A stretch of DNA of 64,000 bases from NCBI GenBank assembly GCA_034231615.1, contig CM067309.1, positions 30,922,798-30,986,797 of the forward strand, written 5' to 3'. Below are positions 10,650 to 20,612 of the stretch, piece after piece; the first letter of the stretch is position 1, and each line of letters begins with the position of its first letter. The notes below the pieces were generated by a model. That model did no database searches. It had not been told where the DNA came from and saw only the letters and a program-made list of their open reading frames with translations. Source of the DNA: Meghimatium bilineatum. Taxonomy: Eukaryota; Mollusca; Gastropoda; Stylommatophora; Philomycidae. Position numbers and translations under genes: made by a program.

Positions 10650-10801
10650 CCGGCTCTGTGGCGGAGTGGTACAGTCTGTGACGGCCAAGGTACCGAGTTC
10701 GATCCCTGCCACAGGCAGTTGTGCATCCGGACCGTTCAGAAATCAATGGCAAACTACTAAACGTATTGCCTAGAAAATCACTACAGCCAAAACGACAATA
10801 G
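10650..10801 (+). mobile_element. tRNA-derived SINE
   Basis: The left part is tRNA-like. The internal A box TGGCGGAGTGGT lies at about 10659-10670 and the B box GAGTTCGATCC at 10695-10705, with spacing and order as in RNA polymerase III promoters of tRNA genes. A CTGCCACAGGCA end pairs with the GGCTCTGTGGC start. A non-tRNA body follows (GTGCATCCGGACC, then AATGGCAAACTACTAAACG and TTGCCTAGAAAATCAC). The body looks like a conserved SINE central domain, but I cannot assign a family. It has no clean poly-A tail and a hAT MITE abuts its 3' side, so the exact 3' end is uncertain. Confidence 0.75.
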
Positions 10802-10809
10802 TTTTAGAC

Positions 10810-11016
10810 CAGTGTTTCCCAACGTGAGGCCCTTGCCCCATAAGGGGCCAATTTCATTGTTCAAGGGGGCAATTCGAACAAATTGTAATTAGGCTTCGTT
10901 TAGGAATAATTCAATTTTTTAATATAAAAAATACGTATGTTACATAGAGAGGGGGGGGGATCAGAATTTTATAAATACTTTGGTGGGGCATGGCGAAAAA
11001 AAAATGGGAAATACTC
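10810..11016. mobile_element. hAT-type MITE with 8-bp target-site duplication
   Basis: The terminal inverted repeats are CAGTGTTTCCCA (10810-10821) and TGGGAAATACTC (11005-11016), which match at 10 of 12 positions when one is reversed. Flanking octamers are TTTTAGAC (10802-10809) and TTTTAGAA (11017-11024), 7 of 8 identical. An 8-bp duplication together with a CAGTG start fits the hAT superfamily. The interior (about 207 bp in total) has no coding capacity but holds G-rich patches such as CAAGGGGGCAATT and GAGAGGGGGGGG. It is non-autonomous. Confidence 0.82.
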
Positions 11017-11024
11017 TTTTAGAA

Positions 11025-11640
11025 AATTGTTTTAAAATCTTTGAAGAATAACTTTCTACTCGGATGAGAAACGGAGCAGTCGTCTAGCTAGAGCATCAGT
11101 TTAAGTTCTATTACATTCTTGTGAGTGTTGTTAAAATGTGTGTTGGTTCTTGTCTGAAACACGTGTCTGCCTATTTGATTATTTCCCTTGGATATGTTTA
11201 TCATTTATTAATTTAAATATACATTTATTTAGGATTATGGTTAGTTATGTAAAACACAACTCTCCTAATCCTCACCCCTAATCTTAAAATAATTTATATT
11301 TAAATTAATTGTTGATATAAGATTTAGAGTAGTTATCCCTAAAATAAGCTGATAGGCACGCTTTCCAGACAGGACCTTTTATTTTTATTCTGATTAAAAT
11401 TGTCTGTGAAACGACTATTATTGACGTAATACGTAAGGTGACAGTCGTGACGTTTATGACGTCACGACTGTGACCTGACTCACACATGCCACTCACTAAC
11501 TCCATGCAACACCTTAACAGTAAATTTCAGTGTTGACATGTTGTTGTTTTTTTAACACACACACACACAAAAATACAATGCCGATTGATGACATGAAACA
11601 CAATTATATTTTTGTGTCTTGCCCTCTTGTGCATGTAGAT
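11025..11640. other. Unannotated upstream sequence
   Basis: No gene is recognised. It contains a short (AC)n at about 11557-11568 and the CRE-like palindrome described separately. Confidence 0.4.
11422..11471. promoter_or_regulatory. CRE-like palindrome upstream of the carboxypeptidase
   Basis: A perfect 13-bp inverted repeat, ACAGTCGTGACGT (11441-11453) and ACGTCACGACTGT (11459-11471), is separated by TTATG. Inside it lies the consensus cAMP-response element TGACGTCA at 11457-11464, and a half-variant TGACGTAA sits at 11422-11429. This is about 560 bp before the putative start codon. CREB/ATF binding is known for TGACGTCA, but use by this gene is an inference. It could also be an inverted-repeat remnant of a transposon. 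Confidence 0.4.
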
Positions 11641-11649
11641 TTCTGTGAT

Positions 11650-11832
11650 CGAATATGCGTCGTCGACTTTATGCGTGGGTAGATATTTGTTGACTTTATG
11701 CGTGGGTAGTGATTTGTTGACTTTATGCCTGGGTAGAGATTTTTTGAGTTATGCTTGAGTAGAGATTTGTTGACTTTATGAGTGAGTAGAGATTTGTTGA
11801 CTGTATGTGTGGGTAGAGATTTGTTGGGTGTA
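11650..11832. repeat. 27-bp minisatellite
   Basis: About six diverged units of GACTTTATGCGTGGGTAGA followed by GATTTGTT. It ends about 190 bp before the start codon of the carboxypeptidase, so it lies in the proximal promoter or 5' untranslated region. Confidence 0.88.
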
Positions 11833-12023
11833 CAGTTGCTGACTAGTTGGCAAGCAGTTCTATTGTCAGCCAGCTCTATTTAATGTCGTCTGTAATTAAT
11901 GAAAAATTGATATTGAAATATTTAATATCAGAAGTTGTATTATTAAAATATATTTTACATTGCAATATTATAATACATTAAACGAAGTATTATATTACGG
12001 TGAAATTACATCTACAGAGAACG

Positions 12024-12213
12024 ATGCCCTTCCGGACATGTTTACAACTGTCTCTGAAAGCGTTCTTGCTGATGGCACTGCTGGCTGTGGTCAAAGTGGC
12101 AACCCTTGATTTTAAGTACCACGACCATCAGAGCATTGAGAGTTTGATGAAGAATTGGTCTGAGCAATTCCCGAGCTTGACACGCGTGTACTCTATAGGA
12201 AAAAGTGTCGAAA
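12024..12213 (+). CDS. Carboxypeptidase M/D-like, coding exon 1 (signal peptide)
   Basis: First coding exon of a secreted or membrane-facing M14 metallocarboxypeptidase of the N/E subfamily, enzymes that remove C-terminal Lys/Arg from peptides in the secretory pathway or at the cell surface. I chose the ATG at 12024 (A at -3) because it opens directly into a signal peptide: a basic start, then a hydrophobic run of about 16 residues with likely cleavage near VKVAT. The mature start LDFKYHDH is the usual N terminus of this family, and RVYSIGKSVE is the usual first motif. An upstream in-frame GTG at 12000 is not a credible eukaryotic start. The exon ends in phase 1 before a consensus GTAAGT donor at 12214, which is also the first copy of a minisatellite. 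TCTACAG at about 12011-12017 could be an acceptor for a 5' untranslated intron. Confidence 0.88.
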
Positions 12214-15200
12214 GTAAGTAGAACTAAGAACAGAATCAGTAGAACTAAGAACAGAGTTAAGTAGAACTTAGAACAGAATAAGTAGAACTAAGAACCGAAT
12301 AAGTAGAACTAAGAACAGAATAAGTAGAACTAAGAACAGAATAAGTAGAACTAAGAACAGAATAAGTAGAACTAAGAACAGAATAAGTAGAACTAAGTAG
12401 AACTAAGAACAGAATAAGTAGAACTAAGAACAGAATAAGTTGAATTAAGAACAGAATAAGTAGAACTAAGAACAGAGTTAAGTAGAACTAAGAACAGAAT
12501 AAGTAGAACTAAGAACAGAATAAGTAGAACTAAGAACAAAGTTGAGTAGAACTAAGAACAGAATAAGTAGAACTAAGAACAGAGTTAAGTAGAACTAAGA
12601 ACATAATAAGTAGAACTAAGAACAGAATAAGTAGAACTAAGAACAGAATAAGTAGAACTAAGAACAGAATAAGTAGAACTAAGATCAGAATACGTAGAAC
12701 TAAGAACAGAGTTAAGTAGAACTAAGAACAGAATAAGTAGAACTAAGAACAGAATAAGTAGAACTAAGAACAGAATAAGTAGAACTAAGAACAGAATAAG
12801 TAGAACTAAGAACAGAATAAGTAGAACTAAGATCAGAATACGTAGAACTAAGAACAGAGTTAAGTAGAACTAAGAACAGAATAAGTAGAACTAAGATCAG
12901 AATAAGTAGAACTAAGATCAGAATAAGTAGAACTAAGATCAGAATAAGTTGAACTAAGAACAGAATAAGTAGAACTAAGAACAGAGTTAAGTAGAACTAA
13001 GATCAGAATAAGTAGAACTAAGAACAGAGTTAAGTAGAACTAAGAACAGAATAAGTAGAACTAAGAACAGAATAAGTAGAACTAAGAACAGAATAAGTAG
13101 AACTACGAACAGAATAAGTAGAACTAAGATCAGAATAAGTAGAACTACGAACAGAATAAGTAGAACTAAGAACAGAATAAGTAGAACTAAGAACAGAATA
13201 AGTAGAACTAAGAACAGAGTTAAGTAGAACTAAGAACAGAATAAGTAGAACTAAGATCAGAATAAGTAGAACTAAGATCAGAATAAGTAGAACTAAGAAC
13301 AGAATAAGTAGAACTAAGAACAGAATAAGTAGAACTAAGAACAGAATAAGTAGAACTAAGAACAGAGTTAAGTAGAGCTAAGAACAGAATAAGTAGAAAT
13401 AAGAACAGAATAAGTAGAACTAAGAACAGAATAAGTAGAACTAGGATCAGAATAAGTAGAACTAAGATCAGAATAAGTAGAACTAAGATCAGAATAAGTA
13501 GAACTAAGAACAGAATAAGTAGAAGTAAGAACAGAGTTAAGTAGAACTAAGATCAGAATAAGTAGAACTAAGAACAGAGTTAAGTAGAACTAAGAACAGA
13601 ATAAGTAGAACTAAGAACAGAATAAGTAGAACTACGAACAGAATAAGTAGAACTAAGAACAGAATAAGTAGAACTAAGAACAGAATAAGTAGAACTAAGA
13701 ACAGAATAAGTAGAACTAAGATCAGAATACGTAGAACTAAGAACAGAGTTAAGTAGAACTAAGAACAGAATAAGTAGAACTAAGATCAGAATAAGTAGAA
13801 CTAAGATCAGAATAAGTAGAACTAAGATCAGAATAAGTTGAACTAAGAACAGAATAAGTAGAACTAAGAACAGAGTTAAGTAGAACTAATATCAGAATAA
13901 GTAGAACTAAGAACAGAGTTAAGTAGAACTAAGAACAGAATAAGTAGAACTAAGAACAGAATAAGTAGAACTAAGAACAGAATAAGTAGAACTACGAACA
14001 GAATAAGTAGAACTAAGATCAGAATAAGTAGAACTACGAACAGAATAAGTAGAACTAAGAACAGAATAAGTAGAACTAAGAACAGAATAAGTAGAACTAA
14101 GAACAGAGTTAAGTAGAACTAAGAACAGAATAAGTAGAACTAAGATCAGAATAAGTAGAACTAAGATCAGAATAAGTAGAACTAAGAACAGAATAAGTAG
14201 AACTAAGAACAGAATAAGTAGAACTAAGAACAGAATAAGTAGAACTAAGAACAGAGTTAAGTAGAGCTAAGAACAGAATAAGTAGAACTAAGAACAGAAT
14301 AAGTAGAACTAAGAACAGAATAAGTAGAACTAGGATCAGAATAAGTAGAACTAAGATCAGAATAAGTAGAACTAAGATCAGAATAAGTAGAACTAAGAAC
14401 AGAATAAGTAGAACTAAGAACAGAGTTAAGTAGAACTAAGATCAGAATAAGTAGAACTAAGAACAGAATTAAGTAGAACTAAGAACAGAATAAGTAGAAC
14501 TAAGAACAGAATAAGTAGAACTACGAACAGAATAAGTAGAACTAAGATCAGAATAAGTAAAACTACGAACAGAATAAGTAGAACTAAGAACAGAATAAGT
14601 AGAACTAAGAACAGAGTTAAGTAGAACTAAGAACAGAGTTAAGTAGAACTAAGAACAGAATAAGTAGAACTAAGATCAGAATAAGTAGAACTAAGATCAG
14701 AATAAGTAGAACTAAGAACAGAATAAGTAGAACTAAGAACAGAATAAGTAGAACTAAGAACAGAGTTAAGTAGAGCTAAGAACAGAATAAGTAGAACTAA
14801 GAACAGAATAAGTAGAACTAAGAACAGAATAAGTAGAACTAGGATCAGAATAAGTAGAACTAAGATCAGAATAAGTAGAACTAAGATCAGAATAAGTAGA
14901 ACTAAGAACAGAATAAGTAGAACTAAGAACAGAGTTAAGTAGAACTAAGATCAGAATAAGTAGAACTAAGAACAGAGTTAAGTAGAACTAAGAACAGAAT
15001 AAGTAGAACTAAGAACAGAATAAGTAGAACTACGAACAGAATAAGTAGAACTAAGATCAGAATAAGTAAAACTACGAACAGAATAAGTAGAACTAAGAAC
15101 AGAATAAGTAGAACTAAGAACAGAGTTAAGTAGAACTAAGAACAGATTAAGTAGAACTAAGAACAGAGTTAAGTAGTACTAAGAACAGAATAAGTAGAAC

Positions 15201-16770
15201 TAAGATCAGAATAAGTAGAACTAAGAACAGAATAAGTAGAACTAAGAACAGAGTTAAGTAGAACTAAGAACAGAATAAGTTGAACTAAGAACAGAATAAG
15301 TAGAACTAAGAACAGAGTTAAGTAGAACTAAGATCAGAATAAGTAGAACTAAGAACAGAGTTAAGTAGAACTAAGAACAGAATAAGTAGAACTAAGAACA
15401 GAATAAGTAGAACTAAGAACAGAATAAGTAGAACTACGAACAGAATAAGTAGAACTAAGATCAGAATAAGTAGAACTACGAACAGAATAAGTAGAACTAA
15501 GAACAGAATAAGTAGAACTAAGAACAGAATAAGTAGAACTAAGAACAGAGTTAAGTAGAACTAAGAACAGAATAAGTAGAACTAAGATCAGAATAAGTAG
15601 AACTAAGATCAGAATAAGTAGAACTAAGAACAGAATAAGTAGAACTAAGAACAGAATAAGTAGAACTAAGAACAGAATAAGTAGAACTAAGAACAGAGTT
15701 AAGTAGAGCTAAGAACAGAATAAGTAGAACTAAGAACAGAATAAGTAGAACTAAGAACAGAATAAGTAGAACTAGGATCAGAATAAGTAGAACTAAGATC
15801 AGAATAAGTAGAACTAAGATCAGAATAAGTAGAACTAAGAACAGAATAAGTAGAACTAAGAACAGAGTTAAGTAGAACTAAGATCAGAATAAGTAGAACT
15901 AAGAACAGAGTTAAGTAGAACTAAGAACAGAATAAGTAGAACTAAGAACAGAATAAGTAGAACTACGAACAGAATAAGTAGAACTAAGATCAGAATAAGT
16001 AAAACTACGAACAGAATAAGTAGAACTAAGAACAGAATAAGTAGAACTAAGAACAGAGTTAAGTAGAACTAAGAACAGAATAAGTAGAACTAAGATCAGA
16101 ATAAGTAGAACTAAGATCAGAATAAGTAGAACTAAGAACAGAATAAGTAGAACTAAGAACAGAATAAGTAGAACTAAGAACAGAATAAGTAGAACTAAGA
16201 ACAGAGTTAAGTAGAGCTAAGAACAGAATAAGTAGAACTAAGAACAGAATAAGTAGAACTAAGAACAGAATAAGTAGAACTAAGATCAGAATAAGTAGAA
16301 CTAAGAACAGAATAAGTAGAACTAAGAACAGAGTTAAGTAGAACTAAGATCAGAATAAGTAGAACTAAGAACAGAGTTAAGTAGAACTAAGAACAGAATA
16401 AGTAGAACTAAGAACAGAATAAGTAGAACTACGAACAGAATAAGTAGAACTAAGATCAGAATAAGTAAAACTACGAACAGAATAAGTAGAACTAAGAACA
16501 GAATAAGTAGAACTAAGAACAGAGTTAAGTAGAACTAAGAACAGATTAAGTAGAACTAAGAACAGAGTTAAGTAGTACTAAGAACAGAATAAGTAGAACT
16601 AAGATCAGAATAAGTAGAACTAAGAACAGAATAAGTAGAACTAAGAACAGAGTTAAGTAGAACTAAGAACAGAATAAGTAGAACTAAGAACAGAATAAGT
16701 AGAACTAAGATCAGAATAAGTAGAACTAAGAACAGAATAAGTAGAACTAAGATCAGAATACGTAGAATAA
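12214..16770. repeat. 21-bp minisatellite, 4.55 kb, beginning at the splice donor of intron 1
   Basis: About 215 tandem units (length divided by 21) of AAGTAGAACTAAGAACAG followed by AAT. Common variants are GAGTT for GAAT, ATCAG for AACAG, and CTACG for CTAAG. The first unit coincides with the donor GTAAGTAG of intron 1, so the array appears seeded by the first bases of the intron. Rare variants mark higher-order blocks: TAGAGCTAAG recurs near 13375, 14263, 14769, 15704 and 16213, and AAAACTACG near 14559, 15068, 16001 and 16466. Duplicated segments are therefore about 0.5 and 0.9 kb. No coding content. Confidence 0.97.
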
Positions 16771-16799
16771 AGTATTTGTTTTTAAAATTGATCACCTGT

Positions 16800-17400
16800 A
16801 CGCTTTAAACTTGAAGTCCCATTATGCCATGCAGCGTCGGGGATAGGTGTGTTCACTGGATACGACCTTTTTATGTACTTCATATATGTTTGTTTTCGTT
16901 GAGTTTTACTTATGTAATCCAATTTTTGCATAGTCTGCCTTGTTCAATTCCAGTTAGTTTCAGAATTTTTAATTTAATTTATTGCTTCCAACGTGATTTT
17001 CGTGTCTGTATAGCAATGCTTTTTAGGGGCGCTATCTGATGGAAGTCTTGAAGCATGTGAAAACCATTTAATCTGTTGTCTTCTCGTGTAATCCAGGATT
17101 GGCATTGTGTTTGTTAGTCTTCTGATGTTCTATTTTCTGATTATGTCTCTCGTTGTTACTCCGAGAATTCTACGTAGACAAGTCATTTCTGTTGTAACAT
17201 GTTCTCTTTTGGCTTTTGTTGTTAGTGTCCATGTTTGACATGGCTGTAATAGTGATGGTTTGAAGATCGTTTTATATAGTGCAACTTCGGGAACTTCGGT
17301 GTTCGTGTTCACATGTTTGTTTTTGAAAATAGAAGACATTTGCCATAAGATATGGTTTGCTATTTTGCATTTATGTTGGAATAAAAATATGGAATTAAAG
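16800..17400 (-). mobile_element. LINE fragment (CQTWTL type), C-terminal end
   Basis: On the reverse strand, about 17340-17130 reads LYKTIFKPSLLQPCQTWTL, then VTTEMTCLRRILGVT and RDIIRK. After a frameshift, about 17100-16960 continues with NAMPILDYTRRQQIKW and FSHASRLPSDS. These match, segment for segment, the LINE copies at 18961-19650, 22735-23185 and 63050-63545. The 3' end (CCCCGACGCTG near 16840) matches their tails. It is inactive, 5' truncated and frameshifted, and sits immediately after the 21-bp array. Confidence 0.75.
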
Positions 17401-17401
17401 A

Positions 17402-17500
17402 CATGTACACTTGGATCTGTTGTATGAGATGGCCGGCATTACCTGTACACTTGGATCTGTTGTATGAGATTACCTGTACACTTGGATCTGTTGTACAGAA
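17402..17500. repeat. Short tandem repeat (GTACACTTGGATCTGTTGTA)
   Basis: Three copies of a unit containing GTACACTTGGATCTGTTGTA with spacers of unequal length. Low copy number, inside intron 1 between two LINE fragments. Confidence 0.8.
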
Positions 17501-17533
17501 TCAAGAAACAACAAAAAGGAGGAAACTATTTAT

Positions 17534-18330
17534 TCATTCATTGGTACCATGCCTTCCGGCGTAGGCGATCATGTACAACAACAGTCCTCTGTTTGTTATA
17601 CATTTAAATATAGTTTCTGCTGATTCTGCATCATGCCAGGCTTTCAAGCAATCCAAAGTTTTCTCACGTTGTCTTTCTATGTTTCTCTTATCCTCGATCT
17701 TTCCAGTTGTTGCAATGTTCTCCAGCCCACCTCTTCTCATGACATAACCAAGGAACTGTGATTGTCGTCTTCTAATACAGTTAATAAGTTCTCTATTTGA
17801 GTTGACTAGTTGTTGAATTATTACATTACCCTTTTTAGCTGTCCATGATATTTTCAACATTCTTCTATAAAACCACATCTCTGTGGCCTCCAGATGTTTT
17901 CTTGCAATATTGTAAATTGTCCATGCTTCGCTACCATATAACAGTATTGGCTCTATGTAATATTTAAGCATGTTCTTTCTTACTTCTATTGATAATGAAT
18001 TATTACTCAAGATGTTCCTCATCTTCTGGAATGCTGCTTTTGCCTGTGTTGTTCGACTTTTTATTTCAGTGATGCATCTACCATCTGAAGTAATAATCGT
18101 GCCCAAATATTTAAATTTATCTACTTGTTTAAGAATTCTCCCGTTGACCTTGATGTTAAATTTAGAAGGGTTAAATGTTTTAGATGTAACCATTACCTCT
18201 GTTTTCTTGGTGTTCTGATATCTTTGTTTGTGCTCTCTTCTACTATAGTTGTAATCAATTGTTGTAGTTATTTTTCACTCTTTGCTACCAGAACCGTGTC
18301 GTTAGCATAGGAAACTATTAGACATCTTAA
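17534..18330 (-). mobile_element. LINE fragment with mutated polymerase motif C
   Basis: On the reverse strand, about 18320-18280 gives SYANDTVLVAKSEK, corresponding to polymerase motif C (usually YADD) with the second aspartate replaced by asparagine. After a frameshift near 18195 an open frame of about 219 codons follows: VDKFKYLGTIITSDG, EIKSRTTQAKAAFQKM, LLYGSEAWTI, EMWFYRRMLKISW, then FLGYVMRRGG. This is the thumb and C-terminal region of an RTE/CR1-like LINE. It is truncated at the 5' end and the YANDT change alone should abolish activity. Confidence 0.85.
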
Positions 18331-18339
18331 ATATTAGCA

Positions 18340-18960
18340 GCAGGATTACGGGGAAAATCCTACAAATCTGGAGGGAATCAATTATGGTCCCTTTGTTTAA
18401 ACCTAGAAAAGATTGAACAACACCAACTAGCTACAGACGAATTAGTCGTACAAGTTGCCTGTGCAAAACAATGGAGAGCATCATAAACTTAAGACTAAAA
18501 TTTCACATGGAGAGTAGAAAATTCCTTGCACCACAGCAGGGAGAGTTCTAACGTGTAACAACCGGATGTACCAATCAGCTATTACCAAAAGACTTCTATG
18601 ATAAAGGCACAATGAAAGTCTAACTTGCGTTCACAGGACGACTACCACCTACTTAACAGGCAAAAACAGGTCAGCATATTTCGACTCAGAACTGAACACA
18701 ATAGACTAAACAGCCATATGTATACAAAATTTAAAATTGGCACATCAGCAAAGTGTATTTGTTGGCAAACCAACCAGACTTCAGAACATATCCTTCAAGA
18801 ATGTGCAAACTATGACACATTAAGGTGTAAATACTGGCCTTCTGATACACCTATGAATGCTAAACTATATGGTACAAAACAAGACATGGAAAACACTGTC
18901 AAATTTATACAAAAAACAACACTGCAGATATAGACATTATTAGCGAATGAAAGTAGAGGA
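18340..18960 (+). mobile_element. Jockey-like LINE remnant with internal deletion
   Basis: About 18355-18590 reads IWRESIMVPLFKPRKD, SYRRISRTSCLCKTME, and PQQGEF, the finger region of a jockey-type reverse transcriptase with stops. About 18625-18930 then reads SIFRLRTEHNRLNSHMYTKF, CICWQTNQTSEHILQECANY, and LYGTKQD, the extreme C-terminal cysteine/histidine region of the same class. The palm, thumb and RNase H that should lie between are missing, so a large internal deletion or a recombination joined the two ends. Confidence 0.72.
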
Positions 18961-19650
18961 AGAAGAATCTATATTGTGATTCTGCATAGCATACCGGTAC
19001 CTTCAGAGAACATCAACATACAGATAAATAATAAACAACTAAAACAAGTAGATGAATTCAAATATCTGGGCAGCACATTGAGATATGACAACAAACAAGA
19101 AGCAGAAATAAACGCAAGATGTAATAAGGCCTGTCAGATCATTGGTCAATTAACACCTTTACTAAGAAACAAAGATATTACACTAGAAACAAAGAAAGCG
19201 CTTTTCAACACCATTTTCTTACCAACATTGTGTTATCAGTGTCAAACTTGGACATTAGATTCTAGAACAATACATAAGATTAACACCACTAAAATGAAAT
19301 GTGTGAGACGTATGATTGGAGTTAGCTTGAGAGACAAAATTAGGAATGAAGCACTAAGGAAACAATTAGGGATAAAGCCAACAATAGAATACATACAGAA
19401 ACAACAAGTTAAATGGTACGGCCACATAACCAGACAGAAAGAACAAAGTATTATCCAAAAAACACTTAACAAACGATACGAAAACAGGAGACCTATTGGA
19501 CACCATCATAAAAGGTGGATAGATAGTATATTAGAGACACTCGGAAATATAACAGCAGAAGAGGCAAATAGAAGGGCAAAAGACCGTACACTCACTCTCC
19601 CCTCAACACCGAAAGGTACATGAGGACAGAAAGAAGAAGAAGATACCTGT
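18961..19650 (+). mobile_element. LINE fragment (CQTWTL type), best-preserved copy
   Basis: A long open frame (about 215 codons, 18976-19623) runs from LKQVDEFKYLGSTLRYD through INARCNKACQIIGQL, LPTLCYQCQTWTL, MKCVRRMIGVSLRDKIRNE, and QQVKWYGHITRQ to LPSTPKGT and a stop. A GAAAGAAGAAGAAGA tail follows at about 19628-19643. This is the C-terminal third of a non-LTR polymerase, 5' truncated just before the thumb. As the least damaged copy it serves as the reference for the related pieces at 1, 16800, 22735 and 63050. Confidence 0.85.
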
Positions 19651-19697
19651 ACCTTGATGCTGGGTATATTTACGTTTTAGCATATGCTGAAAGTCTA

Positions 19698-19785
19698 TCA
19701 AGAGTGATGTTGTTATATTGAAAGATGCTGTTAAGAGTGATGTTGTTATATTGAAAGATGCTGTTAAGTGTAATGTTGATTATTT
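19698..19785. repeat. 33-bp tandem repeat
   Basis: Two and a half copies of AAGAGTGATGTTGTTATATT followed by GAAAGATGCTGTT, about 100 bp before exon 2. Confidence 0.85.
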
Positions 19786-19889
19786 TAACCAACTATAGAA
19801 TAATTGTGATGCGATTAGTTGTTAAGTTTGTGTATGTCATTGCTATGTTAGTTAGCTAATCCATATGTATTCTCTGTTATATTTCTCAG

Positions 19890-19987
19890 ATGCAGACCTG
19901 TGGGTTATTGCCATTGGTCAAAATGTATCCCAGCATTCCCAATTAGTTCCAAATGTTATGCTTGTAGCTAACATGCATGGCAATGAG
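19890..19987 (+). CDS. Carboxypeptidase M/D-like, coding exon 2 (HGNE zinc motif)
   Basis: The exon follows ATTTCTCAG at 19881-19889. It completes codon 64 (A+AT, Asn) and runs in frame through ADLWVIAIGQNVS to LVANMHGNE. The histidine at 19976-19978 (residue 93) and the glutamate at 19985-19987 (residue 96) are the first two zinc ligands of M14 peptidases (His69 and Glu72 in carboxypeptidase A numbering). The exon ends in phase 0 with GAG|GTTTGA. The next exon starts with VVGRELL, which restores the family signature HGNExVGREL across the junction, so the splice assignment is strong. Confidence 0.9.
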
Positions 19988-20049
19988 GTTTGACATTATT
20001 ACACTTTTTTTCTGTTTTCCTTTCTAGATATATTAAATATTAATATTTT

Positions 20050-20345
20050 ATCTTCTTCTGCTTTCATTCTCAAACCCCTGCAGATTAGCAGGATGTAGTC
20101 TGGAGAAAGGAATGTCTCAAATCCCTGCAGATTAGCAGGATGTAGTCTGGAGAAAGGAATGTGTTGTGTGGAGTTTTACAGCTTGATTGCAATATCAGCA
20201 TTTTTCAGTCAAGAACATCCAACTTAAACATTAATTTAGCGCCCATATGAAATGGAACAACCAATTCTAAAACAAAACTTCCTTAGTCACCTATTATAAC
20301 ATTCAGTTTTTTTAATTATTTGCTTTGCATTCAGGAGCCAGTAAC
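20050..20345 (-). repeat. Dispersed GAA-tail element, copy C, with internal 47-bp duplication
   Basis: Read on the + strand it opens CTTCTTCTGCTTTCATTCTC (the complement of a GAA tail) and contains GCAGATTAGCAGGATGTAG, TACAGCTTG and TTAGTCACCTATTATAACA, in the same order as copies E and F. A 47-bp piece with GCAGATTAGCAGGATGTAG is tandemly duplicated at about 20073-20166. Confidence 0.65.
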
Positions 20346-20524
20346 ATGAAGAAAGATGAATCACCCAAACAAAAGCAAAATGACACCTTGTATCATGAAT
20401 CTAACTCTATGAAACAAGCAGATTTTAATAAATACTGGAACCAGATGCACTCCGATTTGAAACAGGAGAGGATGTTTGGGCAGCATCAAGTTCTTATTTT
20501 GTTTTAGAGTTGCATCCATGTCCA

Positions 20525-20612
20525 CACAGCTTAGAGGCTTGAAGAGAGCACACAACAGAAGCACAAAGTAGCACACAACAGAAGCACAAGATAGCACACA
20601 ACAGAAGCACAA
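20525..20612. repeat. 23-bp minisatellite, left part
   Basis: About three to four units of AGCACACAACAGAAGCACAA, with the same unit as at 21281-21412. The two halves flank a LINE fragment. Confidence 0.88.

Noticed and set aside
10651..10715. Functional tRNA gene
   Set aside because: The A and B boxes are present, but I cannot form a convincing complete cloverleaf with an anticodon loop. The body continues into a SINE-type tail.
12000..12023. Upstream in-frame GTG start for the carboxypeptidase
   Set aside because: GTG is not a normal eukaryotic initiator, and the ATG at 12024 gives a well-formed signal peptide.
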